Positions 43,793 to 56,040 are shown, counted from the first letter of the stretch. The stretch: 64,000 nucleotides of DNA from Prorocentrum cordatum (GCA_963575745.1 CAUYUJ010009535.1:36001-100000), one strand, 5' to 3'. Notes: generated by a model from the letters alone, not told the origin. A program made the numbers and translations.

Positions 43793-45045
43793 AGTACTCG
43801 ATTACCACTACTCACTACCCACTACCCACTACTCACTACTCACTATTCAATGCTTCCTGCTCACTACTCCCTACTCACGACTCACTACATCTATATTCGC
43901 TGCTCACTACGCACTACTCACTGCACACTTGTCACTACTCACTACTCACTACACACTATCCACTACTTACCAATCGCTGCTCCCTAATCACTATTCACTA
44001 CTCAATATTCACAACTCACTACTCACTACTCTCTACTCGCTACTCCCTGCACACAAACTCACTACCCACTACTCACAACTCGCTACTCGCTACTCGGTAC
44101 GCACTAGTCAATACTCACTTCTCACCACCCACTACTCACTACTCCCTACCCACTACTCCCTACTCCCCAAGCATTACAAGCGGCCCACTACTCACTACTC
44201 ACTACTCACTACTCAGTACTCAGAACTCACTAGCCTTTACATACTACTCACTACTCGCCACCCCCTACTCGCCACTCGCTATTCCATACTCCCTACTCCG
44301 TACTCGCTATTCATAATTACTACTCACTCCTCACTACTCCCCACTCACTAGTCACAATACTCACTACCCACCATTCACTAGTCACTACTCACTACTCACT
44401 ACGCGGTGTTCGCTACTCACTACTCAATACCCACTACTCCCTACCCACATCTCGCATCTCATTACTCACTACTCACATTCCCTACTTACTACTTCCTCCT
44501 AGCTACTCACTACTCACGACTCGCTACTCACTACTCGCTACTGCCTACTCCCTAGTCAATTCTCACTACCCACTACTCGCTACCCGCTTCTCTCTACTTG
44601 CTACTCCCTACTCGCCTCTCACATTCACTACACACTACCCACCACCCACTACCACTATTCACCACTCACTTCTCACTACTCACTACTCACTGTTCACTAC
44701 TCACTGTTCGCTACTCGCTACTCTCAACTCATTACTCACTACCCACTCCTCGCTGAACACTATCCACTACTCACTAGTCACTACTCCCTACTCACTACGC
44801 ACTACTCAATACTCACTCACCAACCGCAGACTACTCACTAACCACTATTGACTATTCATTACTCCCTACTCCTTACTCGCTACACACGACTCACTACTCA
44901 CTACCCACTACTCACTACTCATTACTCATTACTCGCTACGCACTACTCGCTACGCACTACTCTCTTTTCAGCTCTCACTAGTCACTACTCACTAGTTGCT
45001 ATTCTCTACTCATTACTCACAGCTCACTATTCCCTACGCCATATC
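43793..45045 (+). repeat. CACTACT heptanucleotide array, 1.25 kb
   Basis: Degenerate tandem CACTACT units, phase-slipped by many substitutions and small indels. Long open frames of Leu/Thr/Tyr/Ser are by-products. Confidence 0.95.
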
Positions 45046-45109
45046 CCCTACCCACCTTCTCTGGCGCAGAAAGAAGCAGCGGGAGAGGCCCCCCCGGCTT
45101 TCTGTCCTG

Positions 45110-45350
45110 CGCAAAGGGAGGGGGGGGGGGGAGGGTCCTAACCCCCCCCGCCTCCTTTCCAGCGCCAAGGCGGGGGTGGGGTCGGGAGCCCCCCCCCCTC
45201 CCCTTCAAGGGAGGGGTGGGCCAGGGGGGGGTCGGCCCCCTCTCCCTCCCTAAAGGGGGAGAGGGGGGGGGTTCGAAACGAACATCTCACCCCCCCTTTG
45301 AAGGGGGGGGAGGCAGGGGTTCTGCGAGCATCCCCCCCTTTTTCAATTAC
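45110..45350. repeat. C/G-run region with three GC hairpins
   Basis: CCCCTTCAAGGGAGGGG, CCCTCCCTAAAGGGGGAG and CCCCCCTTTGAAGGGGGG are self-complementary. Confidence 0.75.
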
Positions 45351-45439
45351 AGGGTCCTCCAGTGGCGCACTCTCCCAATTCGGTGTTCTTCTTTTCTTCC
45401 CCCATTGCTCGACTGAACGGGAACGTTGCGGGGAACTGG

Positions 45440-45560
45440 CTCGGAGATGGAATATCGACCTGCCGCCGATGGCGAAATCGCATGTGTCTGGGAGTGGTGG
45501 GATTTCGGGCCCCTAGGATCGGCGGAGAATGGACGACTGTGGGCCATGTGTGTTCCCCCC
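45440..45560. mobile_element. F5 element, diverged copy
   Basis: GGGAGTGGTGGGATTTCGGGC...ATCGGCGGAGAATGGACGAC then TGTGTTCCCCCCTG parallels the F5 copy at 5005-5165, including the TGTGTTCCCCCCTG end. Confidence 0.5.
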
Positions 45561-45769
45561 TGAACCCGCCCCGTGGTTTTCGGACCAATAACTCAACTCA
45601 CCTCTCCGGTGGCCGATCGGGACGATCCGGGCAACCCTGGAACACCCTCGGCGATGCGCAGCCAGTGGAGAGAGAGCATCGCGAAGCTGAACAACCCCCG
45701 AGAATCCACGAAAACGTCAGAGAACAAAAACCACAACCGCGAAGCTGACGGCGCGCCAGCGCTGCCGCC

Positions 45770-45960
45770 ACGTCGCTTCGGCGCAGGGCTCGTCGCAGCT
45801 CTCGGACGGGCCCAGGCGAGGAGCAGAGCGAGGCCGCGGACGCGCGCGCGCGCCAGCGCTCGCGCCTCCTGCAGCTGCACGGCCTCTGGGCCCGCCTGGA
45901 GCGAGAGCTCGGTGGCGCCCTGCATCAGCCTGCTGCCCGCCTGCGCGCCAGGCCCGGATC
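45770..45960 (-). CDS. Weak exon candidate, Ala/Leu-rich helix
   Basis: Minus-strand frame AGSRLMQGATELSLQAGPEA, then VQLQEARALARARVRG, has G/C third positions and an amphipathic helical look. No domain and no proven splice sites. Confidence 0.25.
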
Positions 45961-46884
45961 CCCCGGGTCACCTGTAACTCCGCGCATCGCTCCGCGCGCT
46001 GCGCGCCGCGCGCGTATCTTCGCGCCCTCGCGCCGCTCCCACGCCTGAACACCCAGCAGGAGAATCGGCGGTGGACAAACCTCCCTTTAGTAAACCTCCC
46101 CTTAGTGAACACGGCCTGGGACCGAAACCGATGGACCTGGACCCGCAAAAATGACGGCCGCGACGCCCTCTCGCGAACCGAAAACGGCCAATTCCTTAAT
46201 CGACGTGTCAGGGTAGGAGGTCTATCAACCTCCGAGAGAAGGGCAGCCGCCCTGACCGAGACAGCGACGCGCGAAGCGCGTTTCTCTTCGCACTCCTGCG
46301 GGTGACCCAGGACCCCCGACCATCGGGCGAACGGCACCGTGAATTCGTACCGTGGGGTGATCGAGGACTGCAGGAAGGTGTGCCTCAAGGGGCACTGAAA
46401 GGCCCCTAAACTGCAACAGGTGCACGAAAGATGCACCTCCCTTCACTCCACGTTCGTAGCCCCGCGTCAACCATCACCCAAGACGATACGTGTTGTTCAA
46501 TCCCAGCCCTCGTCCTCGGTCTCGGCTTCTGGGACACGCTCTCGGGCCCCGGGGCCATCAGAAGTGGACCCATGGCGGAAAGCTAGCCCCAGGGGAAGGG
46601 TGGGGACCTCTGGGGCCACGAAGGGAAAGCAACCAATAAAGGCAGATCAAGAATTCCGCTGTCCTTCGGGAGGGCTATCCCGACCGCGGCAGAACATCGC
46701 ATCGCGAAGGGAAAAGCGAATTGAAAAACTGACACTGGCAGATGCCAGAGGAGGCGGCGAACATCAGGCTGCCGCAGCCCTCCTCCACCAGCGGCCGCCG
46801 ACGGGCCGACGGGCCCGATGGGCGCTGAAGGCCGACGGTTGCAAGGGCCTCGGATCTCGCCGACCAGAACCTCTCGAGAGACCT

Positions 46885-46990
46885 CCAGACAGGAGCTGTC
46901 CGCTGAACTGTCAGTGGAGCTGTGCGTTGAGCCGTCCGCTGAGGTGTCCGTTGAGCTGTCCGTAGTCCCGTCGATGGCGGGCCATCTGCT
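46885..46990 (+). repeat. 12/15-bp minisatellite (GAGCTGTCCG)
   Basis: GAGCTGTCCGCTGAACTGTC and variants, about eight units. It can be read in frame as ELSAELSVELC, but the flanking frame is not recognisably coding. Confidence 0.75.
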
Positions 46991-47219
46991 GAGATATCCG
47001 TGAGCGGTTGCACCCCGCCGGGTGGAGGCCACCCGCCGCCGCGTGCCAACACGCCGCCAGGGCCTGGGCCTCTGGGCCATCGGCACCTGGGGCGGGGGCG
47101 CTTTCCCTGATAACCTGACCCTGAAGAACAGGCCGCAGCCAGGAGAGGGGAGGGAGGGACATCGACCGACAGATCGGCGATCGACCCCCGGTGACGAGTC
47201 CGCACGTTCCTCCCCTGGC

Positions 47220-47400
47220 GAAGGGGAACGTTTGGGGGGACTGGCTCAGGGGGGCGAAACAGCGGCCTGGAGTCGGCGGAGCATCGCCGACAGGTCGGCG
47301 AGAGGCCGCCGATGGCGGAACCGAGCGTTCGTTCCTGGGCGGGGTGGGCTATCGAGCCCCTGTCGGCGATGAAGGAGCGATCGGGGGCCGACGCATCGCA
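47220..47400. mobile_element. F5 element, copy 2
   Basis: GAGCATCGCCGACAGGTCGG, GTTCCTGGGCGGGGTGGGCT and GTCGGCGATGAAGGAGCGAT match the nucleotidase intron copy at 5005-5165. Confidence 0.7.
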
Positions 47401-48615
47401 TCACACCGTAAGCCTGCCTCCCAACCCTGTTGGCTTGTGAGTCATAACTCTGTTCTCTGGCGGCCGTTCGGGACGATTGGGCCCGAGGGCACCCCAGGAC
47501 GCTCGACCACCTCCAGAGTGCGCCCCGAACCTCGAACCTCCTCCTCCGAAAAATGGGTGTCCATTCTGTGGGAATCTACCTGGCACTTTGCGCTGTCCAG
47601 CGTGGGCCTGATTTGGACCAAATTTGGAACACATTTGAAACTGGGTTTGGGCCAGATTTGGACCATATTCGCCTCTTTTTACAAAAAGGCGAGCGAGGAG
47701 AGGGATGGGGAGGGCGAGGATGAGCAGGAGGAAAAACCAAATGTGGGCCACATGCGGCCGACAAGTAAGAACAAAACTGAATTCAATATCGTCGCCCCCA
47801 AAGTTCCCATGGGCAAACATCGGACCTCTTCCTCCGAAAACCTCGACCCGCCGGAAAAAAAGTCCCTGGGGGGGGTCCCGGGAATGGATACTGGGGCAGG
47901 GTAAGGCGGGGGTTTGGGGGGAGGGGTCCGGGGTATTGTGACCGCCTGTCGGACACATCCCAACCGAACCGTATCAAATACAACCGACCTGGCCACTTCT
48001 GAACCGGCCAAAGAAACAACTTGTACACATTACAACCTGCCATCTTGAAACGACAGCATGACCTCATGTGTACAACATGTGAATCGCGATTCTGGCATGT
48101 ACTGCACGCGTTACGAAGAGACATTCCTTATGGGAGGCAACATCAAGAATGCCACGATTGGAATTGGTACAAATTTATTTTCTGACATCTGAGAAATGTG
48201 CCGTGTTAAAACTAAACAGCGGTCGTTGGCTTAACTGGAACATTAAAATGGCGTATGAGAATTGGTTTGCCGTCGTACGAGAATTGCGTAACGTTTCGCG
48301 TTGCGTTGTTTTCATATGAGAGCTGTGGGACTTCCGTTACCAACATCCATCACCATTGTATAAGAGTTTCGCTGTTTCGCGCTAAATGTAATCAGAATCT
48401 CGCTGATGCCAGCCTCCCGCGTAATTCAGCACTGTCCCATGGGCATGTCACTTGGTATGTCATAGGGACCCGCCGACCGCAGCCTTCCGCCGACACATTA
48501 CAAATGCGATGCGCTTCCCATCAGACTTCGATAGGACATACGTTCGACACAACCTCCCGATGAATGTTGTCCCGCTGAATGATTTCGCATAACATGTGTT
48601 TGTTTCGACATGCCC
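47401..48615. other. No gene recognised
   Basis: 47600-47680 repeats TTTGGACCA and TTGGGCC words. 48000-48600 is less GC-rich. No protein recognised. Confidence 0.3.
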
Positions 48616-48619
48616 TCGA

Positions 48620-50385
48620 TCGGGAAGTGGGGGCCGAACGACTCGACGGCGGCGGGAACAGAAACGAGGGCCGAACGTATCGGCGGCAACGGCGGAAGAC
48701 ATAATTACCAATTCGGCACGCCTTTCCCCCCCCCCCCCCCTGTGGGTCCAAGCCCCCCCCGGGACCCCGACGGCACGCAACGTTTCCATTGGAAGCGTCG
48801 CCCTCGGGGACTGGGGTAACCCCGCACCAGCAGGAACGGAATAGAGGCCTCCAAGATGGGGTCGGAGTAGGTGGGGTCGGAGGATCGCGCCGCATCGCCG
48901 ATACATCGACGATGCATCGGCGATGTATCGGCGATGCATCGGGGATCACTGGCGACGCATCGTCGACGTCGGCGATGCATCGGCGACGCCGACATGGAGC
49001 AAATCGGGCTCCACATCGAGCCGCATCGCCGACGCATCGGCGGTGCGGAGTGATCCTCCGACCCCATCTACTCCGACCCCATCGAGGAGGCCTAGACAGA
49101 AGCGGGGGCCGAACGACTCGGCGGCGGCAGCGGGAGGCCGAAGGACTCGCTCGGCCCACCCAAACCACCGAGGACATGAAACGCGTCCATTGGAAACGTC
49201 GCCCTCGGGGGCTTTGAAATCCCACGCCCGCAAGAAAGGGCCGACCGGCTTGGCGGCGGCGGCGGAAGGCAAGATGGCCCGTCCAGCCCCCCTCTGCCTC
49301 CTCATGGGTTCGAGACCCCGCGAGCTCCCCAGGGCACGAAACGCTTCCATTGAGAGCGCCACCCCTGGGGGCATGGAGAAGCCCGCGCCGCGGGAAGGGG
49401 CGCAGGGGCCGGGCGACGCGTTCGGCCCGCACCCTCGCCCCATGGGTTCGGGGGCTCCCCGAAGCCCCGTGACACGAAACGCATCCATTGGAAGAGTCGC
49501 CCTCGGGGGCTCGGACAACCCCGCGCACGCGAGGAAGGAAACGGGGGCCGAGCGACTCGGCGGCGGCGGCGGCGGAGGGTGAGGCGACTCGTTCGGCCCG
49601 CCGTTTCCCCTCCGTGGGCTCAGAAAGCCCCGCGCCCGCAGGAAAGGATGCGGGGGCCGAAATATTTGGCGGCGGCGGCGGCGGAAGGTAAACTTACCCG
49701 CTCGCCCCCCCCCCCCCATGGGCCCGGGCCCCCCGACCTTTCGAGGGCACGCAACGCTTTCATTGGAAGCGGGACCAAACGACTCGGCGGCGGCGGCGGC
49801 GGCGGAGGGCAAAGTGACTCGTTCGGCCCGAAGTTCCCTCCCCATGGGTTCAGAACGCCCCGCGCCCACAGGAATGGAAGCGGGGGCCGAGCGACTCGTC
49901 GGCGGCGGCGGGGGGCAAGACGACCCGTTCGGCACCTTTTCCCTTCCCATGGGCTTGGCTCCCCTCCAGCTTCCCAGGGCACGAAACGCTTCCATTGGAA
50001 GCGTCGCCCTCGCGGGCCTGGAGAGCCCGCGCCCGCCGGAAAGGAAGGGGGGACCGAACGGCTCGGCGGCGGCGCCTGAGGGCGAGGTGACCCGCTCGGC
50101 CCGACTCGCCCTTCCCCATAAGTTCGGGGCCCCCCGGGACCCCCTCGGCACGCAAGGCTTCCATTGGAAGCGTCGCCCTCGGGGGCTTGGAGAACCCCGC
50201 GCCCGCGGGAAAGGATGCTGGGGGCGGACGACTCGGCGGCAGCAGCAGGGGGGGGCAAGGAAACTCGTTTGGACCCCCTCTTCCCCCCCCCGTTCATGGG
50301 AACGCTTCCAATGGATGCGCTGCTCTGGAGGGCTCGGGGAGCCCCGCGCCCGCCTGAAAAGGAGGCGGGCACCGAACGATTTATC
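48620..50385 (+). repeat. ~150-170-bp tandem array (CGAACGACTCGGCGGCGG unit)
   Basis: GCCGAACGACTCGGCGGCGG-type sequence occurs near 48635, 49104, 49548, 49656, 49773, 49877, 50053 and 50225; ACGAAACGCTTCCATTGGAA then GCGTCGCCCTCG alternates with it (48776, 49178, 49337, 49472, 49980, 50150). CTTCCATTGGAAG is itself a palindrome. Unit lengths vary. Confidence 0.85.
48845..49095. mobile_element. F1 foldback element inserted in the tandem array
   Basis: Left GGCCTCCAAGATGGGGTCGG, right CTACTCCGACCCCATCGAGG then AGGCC; the inverted ends extend about 60 bp. The array resumes on both sides, so the element is a clean insertion. This is the most complete F1 copy in the window. Confidence 0.85.
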
Positions 50386-51560
50386 CCATTTTTGTACTGG
50401 CGATTGAGCGCATACACTGAGGGAGGAGCAACGACCCTACCCTGGGTTACAAATGCGTGGTCTGTACACCTCCTGGGAACCCCCAAAGCCTAGAGTCGCC
50501 AGGACGCGGCACATCACGCAGGGTTTACCCTGTCAGCCCACAGGAGTTTCAGAGCACAGCGCCTCGTAAACCAGGGTAGGTTTTTATTCCTGCCCTTGAA
50601 TACAAGCCTTTTCTGCCCACCAAGCGATTCAGCAAAAGCATGAATGCGGACTTAAATGCAGACAACCATGCCCGCCCTGCCGGAAGGGCTCCCGCCGGCC
50701 CGCGCGATTCACAGGGCAAATCCGCATTCGCGCCCGCGGCTCGTTGGACACGCCACAATGTGCCGCAAACAGCGGGTTCTGTACCTGTACCTCAATGTAA
50801 CCCTATCCCGGATCGTGCGAGACCATGGTGCCTCAGCCGCGACCACTTCGAAGAAATCGCACCAATCCTCCCCCTCCCCTTCCCCTTCCTCGTTCTCCTC
50901 GTTCTCCTCGTTCTCCTCGTTTCCTCGTTCTCCTCCCCCTGATCCTCCTCCTCCTCCTCCTCCTCCTCCTCGCCCCCCCCTGCTTGGATAGCAGGGGCCC
51001 CGTCATCGACTCGGGGATAGCCGGGGCACCCCCCACTGGCGGAGCCAGTAGGGTGGCCGGCGCCGCCTGGATCGGCGGGGTATAAGTAGAGCCGGGGACC
51101 AGGCCGCAGGACTGGCGGAGGCGGGAGGGGTCGGTCGCGCCTCCCCCGGGGGAGGGGGGGAGGCTGCTGTGGGACTGTGCCCCTCCCCTCCTCCTCTCTC
51201 CCTTCTCCTCGTCGCCTCCCCCTCTCGTCTCCTCTCCTCCCCCCGGGGTTCACAGCTCCCACGGCGGTTCACCCCCCTGCCGGGGCGAGGCCGGGGGACC
51301 TGCGGCGGCGCGCGGAGCGCGCCGCCGCCGTTAGTCACGCGGTGATCGATGTTTCGGCCGTCGCCCAGGACAGGCCTGGTGGTAGGTGGCAGGCTCGTTA
51401 TCGCCGCCGTTGTGCGTGTTTCGCATCTTCGGAGGTCAGGCCAGAAGAATCCAGCAGAATCCTCCTCCTCCTCTAGCCTCTCCTCTCCCTCGTCGGCTAT
51501 TTCTTTTACCCTTCCTCCCCCTCCACCTCAATTCTACCCTCCTCCTCCTTCTTCTCCTCC
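50386..51560. other. No gene recognised; CTC/TCC tracts at 50870-50975
   Basis: CCTCGTTCTCCTCGTTCTCC repeats at 50888-50938 and (CTC)n at 50945-50970. No protein recognised. Confidence 0.4.
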
Positions 51561-51569
51561 TCCTCCTCA

Positions 51570-51900
51570 GGAATCCATCAGGAGCCCCTCAGGAACCCAT
51601 CAAAAGTCTTCAATAATCCATCAAAAACCATCAAAAATCCTCCAGGATCCATCCGGAAGCCATCAGGAATCCATCCGGAATCCTTCCGGAACCGTCGTAA
51701 ATACATCAGGAAACGATCAGGAATCTGCAATCATGTCTTAACATGTCCACAAGAATTCCCCAGGTACCACGAGGAATCCCTTAAGATGTTCAGAAGGATC
51801 CTCAGGAATCGCGAGGAATGCCTGATCAACCCCCAGGAATCACAAGGAGCTCCGGAGGAGTCCGCAGGGATCTCGAGGGAAACTCTCAGGACCCTCTGAG
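51570..51900 (+). repeat. Degenerate AGGAATCCATC repeat
   Basis: Many variants of CAGGAATCCATCCGG at roughly 11-22-bp spacing. Confidence 0.75.
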
Positions 51901-52137
51901 GAACATCCAAGAACCTCTACGTAGCTCCCAAAACGGTTGGAATTCGTACCAAGTGCTTGGGACTGGTGCCGAAATCGGTGGAATCGTCTTTGTTGGCTGT
52001 AATTCGTCCCATTGTCGGCTGTGACCCCCCACCCTGAGTGCGGAAGCACCCCTCCCTGGCAGAAGCTTCCCCCCTCGATACCTTGCCTCCCAGACGCCTC
52101 CAGCTCCCGGGTCGGCGGCACCGGTCGCAGAGCCCAT

Positions 52138-52335
52138 CGTCACCCTCCTCCTCCTCGATCCTCGGGAACTCGATCCTCGAGACCTCGATCCTCGAGACCT
52201 CGAAGCCTCGACCCTCGAGACCTCGAAGCCTCGATCGTTACCCTCCTTCTCCTCGATCCTCGATCCTCCTCCTCCTCCGAGAACCTCGATCCTCGAGACC
52301 TCGAGGATCGAGGCGCTGGCCGCCGCCTGCCTGGG
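52138..52335 (+). repeat. CTCGATCCTCGAGAC minisatellite
   Basis: GATCCTCGAGACCTCGAAGC and variants. It contains CTCGAG palindromes and CTC runs. Confidence 0.85.
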
Positions 52336-52474
52336 ATGCCATGCTGACGATGTCGACCTGCCGCGAGCGGGGGCCCCGGCGCGCGGGAGGCCTTGGCAGG
52401 GACCGACCGCACTGGCATGCCTAGAGATCGTTTCCGAATTATCCTGGGGGGGGGGGAAGGTGCCAGCCGATTGC

Positions 52475-52560
52475 CAAACCTTTTCGCTTCGGGCAGCTCC
52501 ACGTGTGCCCGCGCGCGCCAGTACTGCCCCCCCCCTTGCTGGACCTGCGCAACGCTTGTC
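52475..52560. repeat. Dispersed repeat shared with 8918-9014
   Basis: AACCTTTTCGCTTCGGGCA...GCGCGCGCCAGTACTGC...GGACCTGCGCAA; see the copy near 9 kb. Confidence 0.55.
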
Positions 52561-52769
52561 TAAGCCAGACACGTTCTAAGACCATCCCGTGCAAACGACA
52601 TGTTCTTCGCTGGCGGCCGCGAGGAGTCAGGCATCCTGCGAGCGACGGCGGGATGTAACCGAGGCAAATTGGGGTACGGGGGGCAGGGGCCCGCTCGGGG
52701 GGGGGGACCTCCATGCCACCCGCCCCTCCTCGACCGAGTTTCCCCCCGTCCGAATCTCGCCCTTCCGCC

Positions 52770-53010
52770 CCCCCCCCCCCCCCCCGACCCCCCTCCCCCT
52801 TCTCCACCCCCACCTCCTCCCCTCCTCCCCTCTCCTCCTCCCCTCCTCCTCCTCCTCCTCCCTCCTCCTCCTCCTCCTCCTCCTCCTCCTCCTCCCCCTC
52901 CTCCTCCCCTCCTCCTTCCTCCTCCTCCTCCTCCTCCTCCTCCTCCTCCTCCTCCCCCTCCTCCTCCTCCCCCTCCTCCCCCTCCTCCTCCTCCTACTCC
53001 CCCCGCCCCT
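52770..53010 (+). repeat. Poly-C and (TCC)n tract
   Basis: C(15) near 52773 followed by about 200 bp of TCC and CCCC units. Confidence 0.95.
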
Positions 53011-54375
53011 CGACCCCCACCCCTCCTTTCTCCGTCTCCACCCGCGCGCTCTGACCAGCATCTCGAGACTCCAGCCCTGCCGCGCAAACCGCAGCACACT
53101 CCCCGGACATTCTCCGGTGGGCCTGACGCGCCGCCACTGCTCGCGAGGAGCGTTTTGCGGCGGGCGGCGGGCGAGCCCGGCGACGGCACGCCCGGGAGGG
53201 GCGTCAGAGAGACGCGGGCAAGCGACGAGCCGCTCTCGCAGCATCGAGCGACGAACGAGGGGCGAAGAGACCGAGGCGAGGGACCACAGGGTGAAACAAG
53301 GGATGAGGAGGGGGGGGTCGAGGAGCAGGGTGAAGGTGGAGGGAGGAGGGAGGAGGGAAGGGGGGTTACGAGATTACCAGCCATGTGGACGTCATCAAGT
53401 TGCCCGACGGCGCCTCGCGAGAGAAAGGACCCACCCACAGGAGGAGGGGGGGGGGAGTTCGGGGAGGAAGGTGGACGAGGACGGGGCAGGGAATGGAGGA
53501 GCTGGGGGAAGCGCTTGAAGGGGGTAAAGGGCGAGGAGGCGAGGGGAGTGTGAGGGGATAAGGATCTTCACTGATCTGCTAGGGGAGGAGGTTCAGGATA
53601 TTGAGAAGGAGGAGGAGGAGGACCACGACGACGAGGAGGAGGGAGAGGATAAGTAGGAGGGGTAGGAGCAGGGTGAAGAGAAATAGTGGACCTCCATGCA
53701 TGGCACAGTAAAATAGCCAGGGCGCACAATGCTGCGGAGCAGGAAGCTGACCAGGGGGACAGTGAGAAGCTGGGCAGTAGGAGCTGGGGATCAATGAAGA
53801 GCGAGAGAGATGAGAAAGAGGCGGTTCAGAAGGCAAATACTCCTCTGGAAACCTCAGAACACTTTCGGAAACCAAACAACAACTTCTGGGCATTTCCGAC
53901 TGCTGCAACTCCAACTTCTGGAAACCCGCGGAAACCCCTGACCACCCCTGCGCATGAGCCTAGAACACGCTGCCGAGGAGCTCTGCAATCGCTTGCGGGA
54001 CACGTACCGGGAAAGAGTTGGAGAGTGTTTCCGTGACACGCTCCGAGTTCCCCCCCCGAGAACTTCAGACAACCTGCGCAAAAGAGACGCCGACCTGCAT
54101 CCGACAAAATCCGACGGCAGCCAACTGTCAAAAACACATAAACTTTCTGAGCTCCGTGCGGACCGTCGAAAGTTCATTACCATGCAGTTGGTTATGTTTC
54201 GAGTGCAGCAGTTCGCGATGAGTGGTTTGGCAGTTACTTGTTTCTAATTCCACGGCGGCTCCTCTGTTCCGAGCTGTGAGGTTCAACAAATCAGGGTTCA
54301 TCGCTACGAGGTTGGAAGGATTGTAGCACGCGCGACCCCCCTCGGGCCGAAAGTGCCTTTTTCGCCCCCTCCGAA
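53011..54375. other. No gene recognised; half F2 end near 54148
   Basis: CTGAGCTCCGTGCGGACCGT at 54148 resembles an F2 end without its partner. 53830-53950 repeats GGAAACC words. GAGGAGGA runs lie near 53600-53650. Confidence 0.35.
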
Positions 54376-54379
54376 TCAC

Positions 54380-54900
54380 GCCCCAAGAGGCGCCCAAGAA
54401 GCCCCCGATGGCCCCAAGAGGCCAAAGCGTCGTCGTCGCCCCCCTTCAGGGTCGGCGGCATGGGCCGTCAGGCCTTCACAATCAGGGCTCCTCGCTACGA
54501 TCCCTCGTGAACTACAAGGCGTGCGCGATCCCGGGGCCAAGACCCCTTGCAAATCACGACGCGCTCGCACCCCCAATTATCATTGTTACATTGTCTGCTG
54601 ATCGCCCGCTGCTCTCACAAGATGCCCTCAAATTGCTCCAAGACGGCCCCCATACGTCCCCCAAATAGCTCCGAGATTGCCCCCGACGGCCCAGAAGTGG
54701 CCTCCAGAGGCCCCATCCCAGGGCGCCACCAGCATCGTCCAAGATGGCCGAAGAAAGCCCCAGGTCGGAGTCAGGATGCCCCCAGCGATCCCTGCGACGG
54801 ACCCTAAACACCCCTCGAAAACCACAATATTCCTGAAACGCCCCGTGGGTGGACCCCAGAAGCCCCAAGATACTCTCCGAGAAGCTACTAGTTGGCCCAA
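54380..54900 (+). repeat. CCCAAGA-GGCC minisatellite block 7, loose
   Basis: CGCCCCAAGAGGCGCCCAAG at the start, then scattered units to about 54900. Confidence 0.6.
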
Positions 54901-55139
54901 ACAAAATCAAAAGAACGCGCAAGGATGGCCCCGATCTATTCCAAAATGTCTCGATAAGGCGAATCCCTTCAACAGTCCGGCCGCTCCCGTCGGCGGGTTG
55001 TGCCGTGCGAGGCCGCTCCGTCAAAGTGCTTGGCAGTATGCGCCAGGGCCTGGTCAATACGTCCCCGTAGTCCCTCCAGTTGCCCGCCACTCTGTCGGCG
55101 ACCCTCGCAGACCCCCCCAGGGTCGAGGTTCAAGCAGAC

Positions 55140-55740
55140 CCAGAGCGCGCCAAGACTGACCAAGAGAGTCCCAAGAAGACTTCGGAGAGCCCTGAGAGGT
55201 GCCCAATACGGCCCAAGAGAGACTCAAGACGGCTCCAGATCGACCCACGACGGCCCACGATGGCCTCAAGATGGCCTGAGAGGTCCTAGGGACGTCTAAG
55301 AGGCCTCCAAGAGGACGCTTTACGAGGGCCCTGAGAGGCCAAAACTATTGATGTTCCTAAGGTGGTTGACTGATGTTTGCGTTCTCGCCCGTTCGGGTCT
55401 CCGACGCTCCAAGACGGCCCACGGGGCCTCCAAGATCGCCTCACGACAGCCCAAGAGGCCCCCAAGAGAGCCCCCAGACGGCCAAAGAGGGGCCCACGAC
55501 GGCCCAAGAGGCCCCTAAAACGGCACAAGGGGACCCCACGAGTCCCAACAGGGGGAACTCGAAATGACATTTCGCACTCTCCACGGTGGCGCCCGAGACC
55601 GCCGTCAGGCCTCCCCAAAAGTCTCTGGAGGCCCCCAAGAGCCCCCCCCCCCCAAGAAGTCCAAATGAGGCCCCATGAAGCCCCCAAGAGGCCCAATACA
55701 TTTCCAAAACCGCCTCCAGGAAGCTTCAGAACAGCATTCG
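55140..55740 (+). repeat. CCCAAGA-GGCC minisatellite block 8
   Basis: GGCCCAAGAGAGAC-, GGCCCACGACGGCCCAAGAG-type units. Orientation as elsewhere. Confidence 0.75.
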
Positions 55741-55977
55741 GATGGGCCGAAAGCCACTAGAATCTCCACAGACGCCTTCGGGCACCCCCCGGCAAGGACA
55801 GCTGGCATGCGCGCTGTTTCATGACTCTCGATGCTGCGCGCCACCTCGCCAAACTCACAAGGAGCGGCTGGTGATGCGCCGACGGCGTCGTCGAAATCCG
55901 CCGGCCCCCTTGTGGGGCCACCAGGCTGTAGGACCGTGATTCGCAGTTTCCTGTACCAGTCGTAGGTTGTAGTTTCC

Positions 55978-56040
55978 AGTCTGCTTCTTGCTGGTTACTG
56001 TAACTAGTTGACTTCTTGCTGGTTACTGTAACTAGTTGAT
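55978..56040 (+). repeat. 27-bp direct duplication
   Basis: CTTCTTGCTGGTTACTGTAA then CTAGTTGA occurs twice in tandem; GTTACTGTAAC is palindromic. Confidence 0.9.

Noticed and set aside
43929-44351. Leu/Thr/Tyr/Ser-rich frame
   Set aside because: Translation of the CACTACT array.
43793-45045. Telomere-like heptanucleotide repeat
   Set aside because: The unit CACTACT (AGTAGTG on the other strand) does not match TTTAGGG, is strongly degenerate and is internal to the window.
46818-47003. Short repeat protein (ELSAELSVELC)
   Set aside because: Explained by a 12/15-bp minisatellite; neighbours are not coding-like.
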